NCBI GenBank assembly: GCA_002341165.1
Contig: DDNL01000095.1
Span: 1-18,259, forward strand
Length of the DNA stretch: 18,259 nucleotides
DNA from: Shewanellaceae bacterium UBA2521
Lineage (GTDB): Bacteria; Pseudomonadota; Gammaproteobacteria; Enterobacterales; Shewanellaceae
Reading direction: 5' to 3'
Part shown: one piece after another, positions 1-7,325 of the stretch
Position numbering within the stretch: the first letter of the stretch is position 1
How the letters are laid out: each line of letters begins with the position of its first letter
The notes under the pieces: model-generated
The model's database searches: none
Seen by the model: the letters and a program-made list of their open reading frames with translations, nothing else
What the model was told of the DNA's origin: nothing
Program-made: the position numbers and the translations under genes

Positions 1-579
1 GCCACACCTCTACCACAGCTTTTTAAAGCTGGACAACTTGTGATCACCATTACTCCTGATGCTGGCCAGAAATATCAAGGCGTTGTAGCACTTGACCAAG
101 CCAATCTCGCTGCGTGCTTAGAGCAATACTTCGAACAATCAGAACAATTAAAAACGCGCATTTGGCTTTTCAGCAAAAACAATAAGGCAGCAGGCATGAT
201 GTTGCAAGCTTTGCCTGAACACCAAGATGGTTTAGAGCAACAAAATCAGTATTTTGAACACCTTGAAACGCTCACAAACACGATAACTGAAGAAGAAATA
301 TTCAATCTTGACGCTCACGATTTACTAGTACGCTTGTATCACGAAGAAAAAGTTGAGCTCTTTGAACCTGATAACGTCTCATTTCAATGCAACTGTTCGA
401 ATGAGCGCTCGCAGGCAACGATTAAACAGTTAGGCGAAAGCGAAGCCAAATCTATTTTAGAAGAGCATACTGAGATTGTGATGCAGTGTGAATTCTGTGG
501 CCAATCATACAAATTTGATGCCGTAGATGTTGCGGCGATTTTCAGTGATGCACAGGCTTCAACGCATCATAAACATTAA
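1..579 (+). CDS. hslO: 33 kDa redox-regulated chaperone Hsp33 (5' end missing)
   Basis: Hsp33 is a cytoplasmic holdase that is switched on by oxidation: a C-terminal zinc centre of four cysteines forms disulfides under oxidative stress and frees the substrate-binding surface. The frame is open from base 1, so the gene begins upstream of the window. About 192 residues are visible of a family length near 290. The visible part includes the core segment (YQGVVAL, AACLEQYFEQSEQL, LYHEE) that matches E. coli Hsp33 closely. The zinc ligands are present as C-x-C (codons at 388 and 394) and C-x-x-C (codons at 487 and 496), the pattern expected for a working redox switch. A GTG at 40 could be mistaken for the start, but homology continues upstream of it (PLPQLFKAGQ). 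The next gene, ubiD, starts 35 bases downstream with its own ribosome binding site. Identification is firm. Confidence 0.96.
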   Translation, partial: ATPLPQLFKAGQLVITITPDAGQKYQGVVALDQANLAACLEQYFEQSEQLKTRIWLFSKNNKAAGMMLQALPEHQDGLEQQNQYFEHLETLTNTITEEEIFNLDAHDLLVRLYHEEKVELFEPDNVSFQCNCSNERSQATIKQLGESEAKSILEEHTEIVMQCEFCGQSYKFDAVDVAAIFSDAQASTHHKH

Positions 580-614
580 TGAGCTCACATCCTCTTTAAC
601 ATAAGGATTATCAT

Positions 615-2090
615 ATGAGTTTTAAAGATTTAAGATGTTTCTTAGATCATTTAGAGACACAAGGTCACCTCAAGAGGATCAAAACCCCCGTTGATCCTCA
701 CCTTGAAATCACAGAGATCAGTGATCGTGTTCTACGTCATCAAGGTCCCGCTTTATTATTCGAAAATCCTATTGGCTCACATACACCTATCTTGACCAAT
801 CTTTTTGGCGATCCTAAACGTGTAGCAATGGCTCTAGGTCAACAAGAAGCCCAAGATTTACGTGATATAGGAAAGTTACTGGCTTTCTTAAAAGAACCAG
901 AGCCTCCCAAAGGATTTAAAGATATTTTATCGAAGGCACCTTTATTCAAGCAAGCACTGCATATGCCGGCTAAAAAGGTTAAAAAAGCACCTTGTCAAGA
1001 GGTCGTCTTAGAAGGTGATCAAGTTGACCTAACAAAGCTACCCATTCAACACTGCTGGCCGAAAGATGTTGCACCTTTGGTTACATGGGGACTGACCATC
1101 ACCAAAGGCCCATCCAAGAGTCGACAAAATTTAGGTATTTATCGCCAACAATTACTCGGAAAAAACAAACTCATTATGCGTTGGCTTGGACACAGAGGTG
1201 GTGCACTCGACTTTCAGGATTTTAAAAACCATTATCCTAAAGAACGCTTTCCTGTAGTCGTCGCTTTAGGCTCTGATCCTGCAACCATATTAGGCGCAGT
1301 CACACCCGTCCCCGATGGCATGAGTGAATATGCATTTGCAGGTCTTCTCAGACAGGAAAGAACAGAAGTCACTCAAGCACTCAGTTGTGAGCTAGACGTA
1401 CCAGCAAATAGTGAAATGATCCTAGAGGGCTATATTGATCCAGAAGAGTTTGCCGATGAAGGTCCGTATGGTGATCATACAGGTTATTATAATGAAGTAG
1501 CCTCCTTTCCTGTATTCACAGTGACACATATTACACATAGGCACAATCCTATTTATCACAGTACTTATACAGGTCGCCCGCCTGACGAGCCTGCTATGTT
1601 AGGTGTTGCGCTAAATGAAGTTTTTGTACCTATTTTAGCAAAGCAATTTCCTGAAATCGTTGATTTTTATTTACCTCCAGAGGGCTGTTCATATCGTATG
1701 GCGGTCGTCTCTATTAACAAGCAATATCCGGGACATGCAAAACGTGTTATGATGGGTGTCTGGTCTTTTTTAAGACAATTTATGTACACCAAATTTATTG
1801 TGGTTGTAGATGCCGAGATCAATTGTAGAGACTGGCAAGATGTAATTTGGGCGATCACAACACGCATGGATCCTGAGCGAGATACCACCTTAATTAATCA
1901 AACACCTATTGATTACTTAGACTTCGCATCCCCTGTGGCAGGTTTAGGTTCAAAAATGGGACTCGATGCAACCAATAAATGGGAAGGTGAAGTCCATCGA
2001 GAATGGGGTGAAACCATTGAAATGAGTACAGAAGTTAAAGAGCGTATCGATGCATTGTGGCCAGAATTAGGTTTAGATACATCCTGTTGA
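615..2090 (+). CDS. ubiD: 3-octaprenyl-4-hydroxybenzoate decarboxylase UbiD
   Basis: UbiD removes the carboxyl group from the polyprenyl-hydroxybenzoate intermediate of ubiquinone synthesis, using prenylated FMN made by UbiX. The protein has 491 residues (E. coli 497) and aligns with the E. coli enzyme almost without gaps. The residues known in the family are in place: Asn172 (in QNLGIYRQQ) and Glu238 (in SEYAFAG) at the metal/cofactor site, and Asp287 (in EGPYGDHTGYYN) as the catalytic acid. The C-terminal FASPVAGLGSKMGLDATNKW block is also present. The ATG at 615 is preceded by AAGGA at 603-607 with good spacing. fre follows after 22 bases, the same order as ubiD-fre in E. coli. This makes functional sense because reduced FMN is the raw material for the UbiD cofactor. 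No ubiX is present in the window. Confidence 0.97.
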   Translation: MSFKDLRCFLDHLETQGHLKRIKTPVDPHLEITEISDRVLRHQGPALLFENPIGSHTPILTNLFGDPKRVAMALGQQEAQDLRDIGKLLAFLKEPEPPKGFKDILSKAPLFKQALHMPAKKVKKAPCQEVVLEGDQVDLTKLPIQHCWPKDVAPLVTWGLTITKGPSKSRQNLGIYRQQLLGKNKLIMRWLGHRGGALDFQDFKNHYPKERFPVVVALGSDPATILGAVTPVPDGMSEYAFAGLLRQERTEVTQALSCELDVPANSEMILEGYIDPEEFADEGPYGDHTGYYNEVASFPVFTVTHITHRHNPIYHSTYTGRPPDEPAMLGVALNEVFVPILAKQFPEIVDFYLPPEGCSYRMAVVSINKQYPGHAKRVMMGVWSFLRQFMYTKFIVVVDAEINCRDWQDVIWAITTRMDPERDTTLINQTPIDYLDFASPVAGLGSKMGLDATNKWEGEVHREWGETIEMSTEVKERIDALWPELGLDTSC

Positions 2091-2112
2091 TACGTAACAT
2101 AAGGTTTTTATT

Positions 2113-2802
2113 ATGAATCAAATATCATGCCACATTATAGAAGTAAATGCCGACCACCCGCATTTATACAAAGTATATCTAAAGCCAGAACAACAACTTA
2201 AATTCAAGGCTGGACAATATCTATGCATTATTATGGGCGAGGAAGACAAGCGCCCTTTCTCTATCGCCAGTGCACCGCATCAAGATATTATCGAGCTGCA
2301 TATCGGCGCAGGAGAGCCTGACTCTTACCCAATGCAAGTCATTGATAAGCTCCGTAGCTCGGATGAGATTATGATTGAAGCACCTCATGGCCGAGCTTAT
2401 CTAAGAGAAACATCGGAACGTCCTCGTGTTATCATAGCTGGAGGAACGGGATTTAGTTACGCAAAAAGTATTATTGAATCACTCATTCATACTCAGCAAG
2501 ATGCGCCAACACATTTCTTTTGGGGATGCCGAAAGCCTGAATATATGTATGATTTTGCCTTGGCACAGCAATGGAACAAACTCGACTGGCTTCAGTTTAC
2601 GCCTGTTCTTGAGCACAATGCATCAGAACTCCAAGCGTCAGAAGGTATGTTACTGGATCAAGTATGCCAACAGATCTCTGATTTTTCTGATTACGATATT
2701 TATATTGCCGGTCGATTTGAAATGGCGAAAGCCGCAAAGGATAAATTTCTGCCTTTGAATTTAAATACGAATCAGCTCTTTGGCGATGCTTTCAGTTATT
2801 AG
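2113..2802 (+). CDS. fre: NAD(P)H-flavin reductase Fre
   Basis: Fre reduces free FMN, FAD and riboflavin with NAD(P)H in the cytoplasm and supplies reduced flavin to other enzymes. The 229-residue protein (E. coli 233) belongs to the ferredoxin-NADP reductase superfamily. The flavin-binding RPFS motif is at residues 47-50, followed by IAS and ELHIGAGE. The nicotinamide-binding GGTGFSY is at 110-116, and the family-specific ending DIYIAGRFEMAKAAKD then LFGDAFSY closes the protein. A ribosome binding site (AAGG) lies shortly before the ATG. The gene is 22 bases behind ubiD, so the two are very likely cotranscribed. It was historically confused with a ubiquinone gene (old 'ubiB') because of this linkage. 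I see no terminator after it; the next gene begins about 100 bases on. Confidence 0.96.
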   Translation: MNQISCHIIEVNADHPHLYKVYLKPEQQLKFKAGQYLCIIMGEEDKRPFSIASAPHQDIIELHIGAGEPDSYPMQVIDKLRSSDEIMIEAPHGRAYLRETSERPRVIIAGGTGFSYAKSIIESLIHTQQDAPTHFFWGCRKPEYMYDFALAQQWNKLDWLQFTPVLEHNASELQASEGMLLDQVCQQISDFSDYDIYIAGRFEMAKAAKDKFLPLNLNTNQLFGDAFSY

Positions 2803-2850
2803 ACGCCGTAGATAAAAAACTATAAATTAACATCTCGCTGTACCGATACT

Positions 2851-2902
2851 TAAGGTATAAAACACTGGCATTTGTATGCCTTCATTGGAGTTTTATACCT
2901 TA
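2851..2902 (+). repeat. 13-bp perfect inverted repeat over a translation start
   Basis: TAAGGTATAAAAC at 2851-2863 is the exact reverse complement of 2890-2902. The right arm runs from the last G of the ribosome binding site to the A of the ATG at 2902. A second small hairpin (GGCAT 2867-2871, loop TTGT, ATGCC 2876-2880) sits inside. In a transcript reading through from fre, the structure would hide the ribosome binding site and start codon. The left arm also holds a TATAAA hexamer (2856-2861) that could be a -10 box. If transcription begins there, the left arm is not transcribed and the repeat would act as a DNA operator instead. Which reading is correct cannot be decided from sequence. Confidence 0.6.
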
Positions 2903-3891
2903 TGTTGAATCCGAGACACCTTTTCTTTTTAGCATGCTTGTTATGGCATGCTTATGCCTCGGCGTTTGATCCTTACTTTCCTGATTCATTAACCGTGAAA
3001 AATGCCCATTTACCTGATGAAATTCAGCTTACTCAGTCTATCGAAGGCTATGACATGAATCTAGGTATTCGCGTGAGCTCTGTTCCCGATGTAAAAGGCA
3101 ACATGATTCTTATTCAGCCCAAAAATCATATTATTGAGAACGATCGATTATTCAATTACCTCAAACTCTATCTCACATATAAAGGTTGGAATACGCTGAG
3201 TATTTCACTCCCAAGACCTCCATCTCCTGATACACTTATTATTCCTAAAGGCGATGAACGTAAAGCAGGCAAAGAAAATCATATCCTCGATGCAAACGCT
3301 GCAAAAGCGAAATATCCTTCAGCTCAGATCAATGAGGTTAATCTTCAAATCGAAAAAATCATCGTTGCATCGATCAAGTTGGCTCTAGAAAAAACACCTC
3401 ATCGTCCAAATACGTTTGTCTATATTGCTGCGCAGCAACATGCAGGCACTTTATTAAAGTTATTCTCTGAGGAAAAAATACCTAAACCAATTTTAATCGT
3501 GATGATTGATCCTTACTTGCGCGGAGAATCAACACAGCACAAACTCTACCGTCTCCAGCTTGAAGCTATCACACCTATTATGGAAATAGCACACCTTAAT
3601 ATTTCAGATCATGCTAAAAATCAAAGGCAAAATCGAGTCGAGAAAATTATTTTATCGCGTCGTAGATATCGATTTTATGAAAACTATCTTGATCAAGCTC
3701 AAGAAGATACAATTAAAAAAATATTAAATGATATACACGGCATGTCTTACACAATTTTACATGATAAGAGTCTAAAAAATCCAGGTCATACACCTTTAAA
3801 AACTCAAAGTAAAAAAAATAAAGGCAACCAAAGACCTCCGAACAAATACTTTTTAAAAAATGAAAAAGTTGATGAAGAAACAAAAGAATAA
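2902..3891 (+). CDS. Exported DUF3530-like protein of unknown function
   Basis: This is an uncharacterised exported protein of 329 residues. I prefer the ATG at 2902 over an in-frame TTG at 2872: TTGGAG lies 11 bases upstream, and the protein then starts with a normal signal peptide (MLNPRHLFFLACLLWHAYASA, probable cleavage after ASA). The order of elements resembles the DUF3530 alpha/beta-hydrolase-like family of gammaproteobacteria: a segment like NMILIQPKNHIIEN, a strand ending in WNTLSISLPRP, then NTFVYIAAQQHAG, then PILIVMIDPYL. At the place where a hydrolase has its serine elbow the sequence is AAQQHAG, with no Ser or Cys, so I infer that it is not a classical serine hydrolase. The last 35 residues are rich in Lys, Asn and Glu and are probably disordered. 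It lies 100 bases after fre, with an inverted repeat over its start. The family call is by eye and only moderately sure. Confidence 0.7.
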   Translation: MLNPRHLFFLACLLWHAYASAFDPYFPDSLTVKNAHLPDEIQLTQSIEGYDMNLGIRVSSVPDVKGNMILIQPKNHIIENDRLFNYLKLYLTYKGWNTLSISLPRPPSPDTLIIPKGDERKAGKENHILDANAAKAKYPSAQINEVNLQIEKIIVASIKLALEKTPHRPNTFVYIAAQQHAGTLLKLFSEEKIPKPILIVMIDPYLRGESTQHKLYRLQLEAITPIMEIAHLNISDHAKNQRQNRVEKIILSRRRYRFYENYLDQAQEDTIKKILNDIHGMSYTILHDKSLKNPGHTPLKTQSKKNKGNQRPPNKYFLKNEKVDEETKE

Positions 3892-4468
3892 AATATAAAA
3901 ACACTATAAAAACAATGCAAACATATTTGTTTCACACCACACACCCGCTTTTATACATTTAATATAGAATATAAATCTTTTTAATACTTTTTTTTAGTTT
4001 TAAATTCTTTATTAACGAAAAAATAAATTATTTTAATCTTTTTTATATAAATAAATTGGTTGCTTTTACAACAAAAGATTATTTTTTATCAAAAACTAAA
4101 CTTCCTCTTCCTGAATATTTAAACGACCTTTCAAAATACAACGCATCACCTTTTAATAACTGTTTTTATTCTAATTTTTTTTTGTTATACTAATTGTGAG
4201 ATATAAAGTAATTCATTTTCTAGCGAACAAGTTTTTAGATCATCGTATTTTTTTGAAATTTTGATCTTGATCTTATTTATAAAATGAATAATTATTCCTT
4301 GCCAATAAAAAACAGGATGTTAAAAACTTTAAATCGTAATCAGGTAAATCAAGTTACGTTTTGTTGGTTACACACTGTTTTATTTACACTCACTACCATG
4401 CCTTAAATACAAAATGTAGTGAAATAAAACAATACATTAGATTTGTTTCATTTCAGGTATATTCAATT
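3892..4468. other. AT-rich non-coding region upstream of sdaC
   Basis: These 577 bases separate the DUF3530-like gene from sdaC and hold no convincing gene. The first 290 bases are long A and T runs with no clear intrinsic terminator. A probable sdaC promoter lies at 4183-4191. Downstream of it are a 12-bp perfect palindrome, GAATAATTATTC (4286-4297), and the hexamer AGATCA (4237-4242), facing two tandem copies of its complement TGATCT (4262-4267, 4268-4273). These could be regulator sites, but none matches a consensus I can name. The sdaC frame stays open back to a TTG at 4361, but no ribosome binding site or homology supports that extension. Confidence 0.6.
4183..4191 (+). promoter_or_regulatory. 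Probable sdaC promoter (extended -10)
   Basis: TGTTATACT is a near-perfect extended -10 element (TGn followed by TATACT). No good -35 box is visible about 17 bases upstream, only T-rich sequence, which an extended -10 can tolerate. Transcription would start near 4198, giving an unusually long leader of about 270 bases before the sdaC ATG at 4469. Confidence 0.5.
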
Positions 4469-5803
4469 ATGAACAAAACAATGACAAGCTCAGACAGCAC
4501 AATCAATGGTGCTCTCTCAATGTCAGATGAACACGACGCTTCTAAATTTAATCGCAAAGATCTTGCTTGGGCACTCAGTTTATTCGGCACTGCTGTTGGT
4601 GCAGGTATACTCTTTCTGCCTATCAATGCTGGATTAGGTGGCTTTTGGCCTCTCATTTTTACAACGCTACTTATTGGCCCTATGACTTATTTCTCACATC
4701 GAGGATTAACACGCTTCGTATTATCTTCAAAACAAGAGAATGCCGACATTATTGATGTCGTCGAGGAACACTTTGGGCGTTCGGCAAGTCATGTCGTAGC
4801 TATTTTATACTTTTTTGTGTTTTATCCTATCCTATTAATTTATGGTAGCTCTATCACTAATACAGTAGACAGTTTCTTAATTAATCAACTGGGTTGGGTT
4901 CAAACAAGCCAAGGGCAAGAAGTAACAGGTATTATTCCTCGTTGGTTACTGTCTTTAGTCTTGATTACCATGATGGTTCTGATCATGACCAAAAGTCGTG
5001 AGCTCATGCTGAAAATTACCAGCTATTTAGTCTACCCACTTGTCGTGATCTTATTTTGTCTTTCCATATACCTTATTCCAAATTGGAACATGACAGCAAT
5101 GTCGATGGAAAATGTACCTGATGTAGGCAGTTTTTTCAGTGTGATCTGGATGACACTCCCTGTCTTAGTTTTCTCCTTTAATCACTCGCCAGCTATTTCA
5201 GAATTTGCCTTAGTACAGCGTAAAAATTATAAAGACCAAGCTATGCATAAAGCTGATAAAGTGTTACGTCTCACGACAGCAGCGCTACTAGCTTTTATCA
5301 TGTTTTTCGTATTTAGCTGCGTCATGAGTTTGTCTCCTGCACAAATCCTAGAAGCTAAATCGCAGAATGTCTCTGTCTTAACTTATCTTGCCAACAGCCA
5401 CGATAGCTACTTTATAAGTTTATTTGGACCCATGATCGCGATCATCGCTATTATGTCGTCTTTCTTTGGTCATTACTTAGGTGCTAATGAAGGTATCAAA
5501 GGATTTATCTTACGTGGCTATCAAGCTAAGAATAAGCAAGTATGTGAGAAATCTCTGAATCTAAAAATATCTCTATTCATGATCTTAAGTATTTGGGCTG
5601 TTGCACTTCTTAACCCAAGTATCTTAGGCATGATCGAATCTTTAGGCGGTCCAATTATAGCCGCACTCTTATATCTAATGCCTATGTATGCAACTTATAA
5701 AGTTCCTGCATTGAAAAAATATCGCGGCTATGTCAGCAACATATTCGTGATCGTTATGGGTCTATTGGCTACAACAGCTATTTTGTATAAATTACTAGGT
5801 TAA
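4469..5803 (+). CDS. sdaC: L-serine transporter SdaC (HAAAP family)
   Basis: SdaC is an inner-membrane serine/proton symporter of the hydroxy/aromatic amino acid permease family. The protein has 444 residues (E. coli 429) and about 11 hydrophobic membrane segments. It shares long identical stretches with E. coli SdaC: GAGILFLPINAGLGG in the first helix, SHRGLTRFVLS, VFSFNHSP, FSCVMSLSPA, GHYLGANEG, LNPSILGMIESLGGPIIAA and the C-terminal LMPMYATYKVPALKKY. I chose the ATG at 4469 because homology begins after it and an AGGT lies about 10 bases upstream; an in-frame open stretch back to 4361 has no support. The hydrophilic N-terminus (about 30 residues) is typical. The next gene is the serine ammonia-lyase, as in the E. 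coli sdaCB operon, so the pair imports and degrades serine. Confidence 0.95.
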   Translation: MNKTMTSSDSTINGALSMSDEHDASKFNRKDLAWALSLFGTAVGAGILFLPINAGLGGFWPLIFTTLLIGPMTYFSHRGLTRFVLSSKQENADIIDVVEEHFGRSASHVVAILYFFVFYPILLIYGSSITNTVDSFLINQLGWVQTSQGQEVTGIIPRWLLSLVLITMMVLIMTKSRELMLKITSYLVYPLVVILFCLSIYLIPNWNMTAMSMENVPDVGSFFSVIWMTLPVLVFSFNHSPAISEFALVQRKNYKDQAMHKADKVLRLTTAALLAFIMFFVFSCVMSLSPAQILEAKSQNVSVLTYLANSHDSYFISLFGPMIAIIAIMSSFFGHYLGANEGIKGFILRGYQAKNKQVCEKSLNLKISLFMILSIWAVALLNPSILGMIESLGGPIIAALLYLMPMYATYKVPALKKYRGYVSNIFVIVMGLLATTAILYKLLG

Positions 5804-5824
5804 TTTTATACCTTACATGATTTG

Positions 5825-5853
5825 AAGTGCCTTGGTGATTCAAGGCGCTTTTT
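5825..5853 (+). terminator. Terminator-like hairpin between sdaC and sdaB
   Basis: AAGTGCCTTG (5825-5834) pairs with CAAGGCGCTT (5841-5850) in a 10-bp stem with one T-G wobble and a six-base loop, followed directly by T residues to 5853. The ribosome binding site of sdaB (GAGG, 5854-5857) begins at the very next base. It could terminate a fraction of transcripts so that less lyase than transporter is made, or protect the 3' end of sdaC mRNA. The T tract is short (five T, counting the last two stem bases), so I expect leaky termination. Confidence 0.6.
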
Positions 5854-5862
5854 GAGGTTTTT

Positions 5863-7224
5863 ATGTTAAGTGTTTTTGATATTTTTAAAATAGGTATTGG
5901 CCCATCAAGCTCGCACACGGTAGGCCCGATGAAAGCTGCCAAAGATTTTGTTGACGAACTCATAGAGCAAGATAAGCTGCATACACTCACACATGTGAAA
6001 GTAGATGTATATGGTTCCTTGTCTTGGACAGGAAAAGGACACCATACCGATATAGCTATTATTATGGGACTAGGTGGCTATCTACCTGAATCAGTCGATA
6101 TCGATCTAATTCCACACTTCATGGAGCAAGTAAAGCAAACGGGAAAGCTCACTTTAGCTCAAGGTCAACATACTGTTGACTTTCCTGAAGCTGCTTTTGC
6201 TTTTCATGATAATGTGCTGCCTCTCCATGAAAATGGTATGCAAATCCATGCATTCGTAAGCGATACCTGTGTCTACTCTAAAACTTATTACTCTATTGGT
6301 GGTGGTTTTATTGTTGATGAAGAGAACTTTGGGAAAACACCCAAGGCAGCTTACCAAGTACCTTATGAGTTCAACAGTGCTCAACACTTGATAGAGCTTT
6401 GCCAAAAGCATGATCTATCTATTGCAGAGCTGATGCGTGCAAATGAAAGTATGATACACGAAGCTGATGCTTTAAGTTCAGGCATGAAAGCGATTTGGCA
6501 CACCATGCAATCGGCTATCGAACGTGGTTGTATTACAGAAGGCGTTTTATCCGGACCTTTGAAGGTACCACGCCGCGCTAAAAACTTACATGCTCGCTTA
6601 ACAGAAAAAACCAACACAGCTGACCCGCTTCATGTCATGGACTGGATTAACTTATTCGCCCTAGCTGTGAGCGAAGAAAATGCCGCAGGTGGTCGTATCG
6701 TTACATCACCTACCAATGGTGCAGCCGGTATTATTCCTGCTGTTTTAGCTTATTTTGATAAGTTCATTGAGCCTGTCACTCCAGAACATTATGAAGGTTA
6801 TTTCCTCACCGCAGCAGCGGTAGGCATTTTATATAAAAATAATGCTTCTATCTCTGGTGCTGAAGTGGGTTGCCAAGGTGAAGTGGGTGTCTCGAGCTCT
6901 ATGGCCGCTGCAGGTTTAGCCTACTTATTGGGCGCTGATGTAGAACAAGTGATCATTGCTGCAGAGATTGGTATGGAACACCACTTAGGTCTAACATGTG
7001 ATCCTGTCGCAGGACAAGTACAAGTACCTTGTATTGAGCGTAATGCCATTGCCTCAGTCAAAGCAGTCAATTCAGCAAGAATGGCAATCAATCGTGAAAC
7101 CAAACCATGTGTATCTTTAGATTCTGTGATTGCAACCATGTATGCAACAGGAAAAGATATGGATGCCAAATACCGCGAAACAAGTCGCGGAGGATTGGCT
7201 ATCCAAGTCATGCAGGTTTGTTAA
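5863..7224 (+). CDS. sdaB: L-serine ammonia-lyase (iron-sulfur L-serine dehydratase)
   Basis: The enzyme deaminates L-serine to pyruvate and ammonia with an oxygen-sensitive [4Fe-4S] cluster instead of PLP. The 453-residue protein is the single-chain type, with the beta domain first (FDIFKIGIGPSSSHTVGPM at the start, YGSLSWTGKGHHTD) and the alpha domain after it (EENAAGGR, SPTNGAAGIIPA). Cluster ligands are Cys337 (VGCQG), Cys379 (LTCDP) and Cys390 (VPCIER). The spacing of 42 and 11 is the same as in the Legionella pneumophila enzyme. The C-terminal residue, Cys453, fits the tail cysteine that enters the active site as fourth ligand in that family. The ATG at 5863 follows GAGG by five bases. 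The sdaC linkage argues for the SdaB role; SdaA and TdcG are close paralogues, so the symbol is less certain than the function. Confidence 0.95.
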   Translation: MLSVFDIFKIGIGPSSSHTVGPMKAAKDFVDELIEQDKLHTLTHVKVDVYGSLSWTGKGHHTDIAIIMGLGGYLPESVDIDLIPHFMEQVKQTGKLTLAQGQHTVDFPEAAFAFHDNVLPLHENGMQIHAFVSDTCVYSKTYYSIGGGFIVDEENFGKTPKAAYQVPYEFNSAQHLIELCQKHDLSIAELMRANESMIHEADALSSGMKAIWHTMQSAIERGCITEGVLSGPLKVPRRAKNLHARLTEKTNTADPLHVMDWINLFALAVSEENAAGGRIVTSPTNGAAGIIPAVLAYFDKFIEPVTPEHYEGYFLTAAAVGILYKNNASISGAEVGCQGEVGVSSSMAAAGLAYLLGADVEQVIIAAEIGMEHHLGLTCDPVAGQVQVPCIERNAIASVKAVNSARMAINRETKPCVSLDSVIATMYATGKDMDAKYRETSRGGLAIQVMQVC

Positions 7225-7243
7225 TTTCACTTTCTATCTTACT

Positions 7244-7275
7244 AAAAGCCTCTTTATAATAGAGGCTTTTTTTTT
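7244..7275 (+). terminator. Intrinsic terminator of the sdaC-sdaB operon
   Basis: AAAAGCCTCT (7244-7253) and AGAGGCTTTT (7261-7270) form a perfect 10-bp stem with a seven-base loop, ending in a run of nine T (7267-7275). It begins 20 bases after the sdaB stop codon and is a textbook Rho-independent terminator. Confidence 0.93.
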
Positions 7276-7291
7276 ATTTTCTGATACCCTG

Positions 7292-7300
7292 TGTTATACC
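7292..7300 (+). promoter_or_regulatory. Possible promoter for the hydrolase-acetyltransferase pair
   Basis: TGTTATACC is an extended -10 element much like the one proposed for sdaC (TGTTATACT). It lies after the sdaB terminator and 25 bases before the next start codon. The -35 region is only T-rich. A transcript would begin near 7307. Confidence 0.4.
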
Positions 7301-7325
7301 TTAAACTCTCTTCAAGGAATGAAAT

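Noticed and set aside
40..579. GTG at 40 as the start of a complete 179-residue protein
   Set aside because: Hsp33 homology is continuous from base 1, so the gene is simply cut by the window edge.
2474..2758. A 94-codon frame overlapping fre
   Set aside because: It lies wholly within fre in another frame, with no ribosome binding site and no recognisable domain; a shadow of the real gene.
4191..4200. AATTGTGAG resembling a lac operator or a CRP half-site
   Set aside because: Only one half matches; the other half of either palindrome is absent.
4361..4468. N-terminal extension of SdaC by 36 codons from a TTG
   Set aside because: There is no ribosome binding site, the extra residues have no counterpart in SdaC, and a good ATG with AGGT upstream exists at 4469.
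5804..5815. Second arm of an inverted repeat copied from 2890-2902, suggesting a dispersed mobile repeat
   Set aside because: Identity stops after 12 bases on both sides; too short to call a dispersed element, kept only as part of the 9-mer observation.
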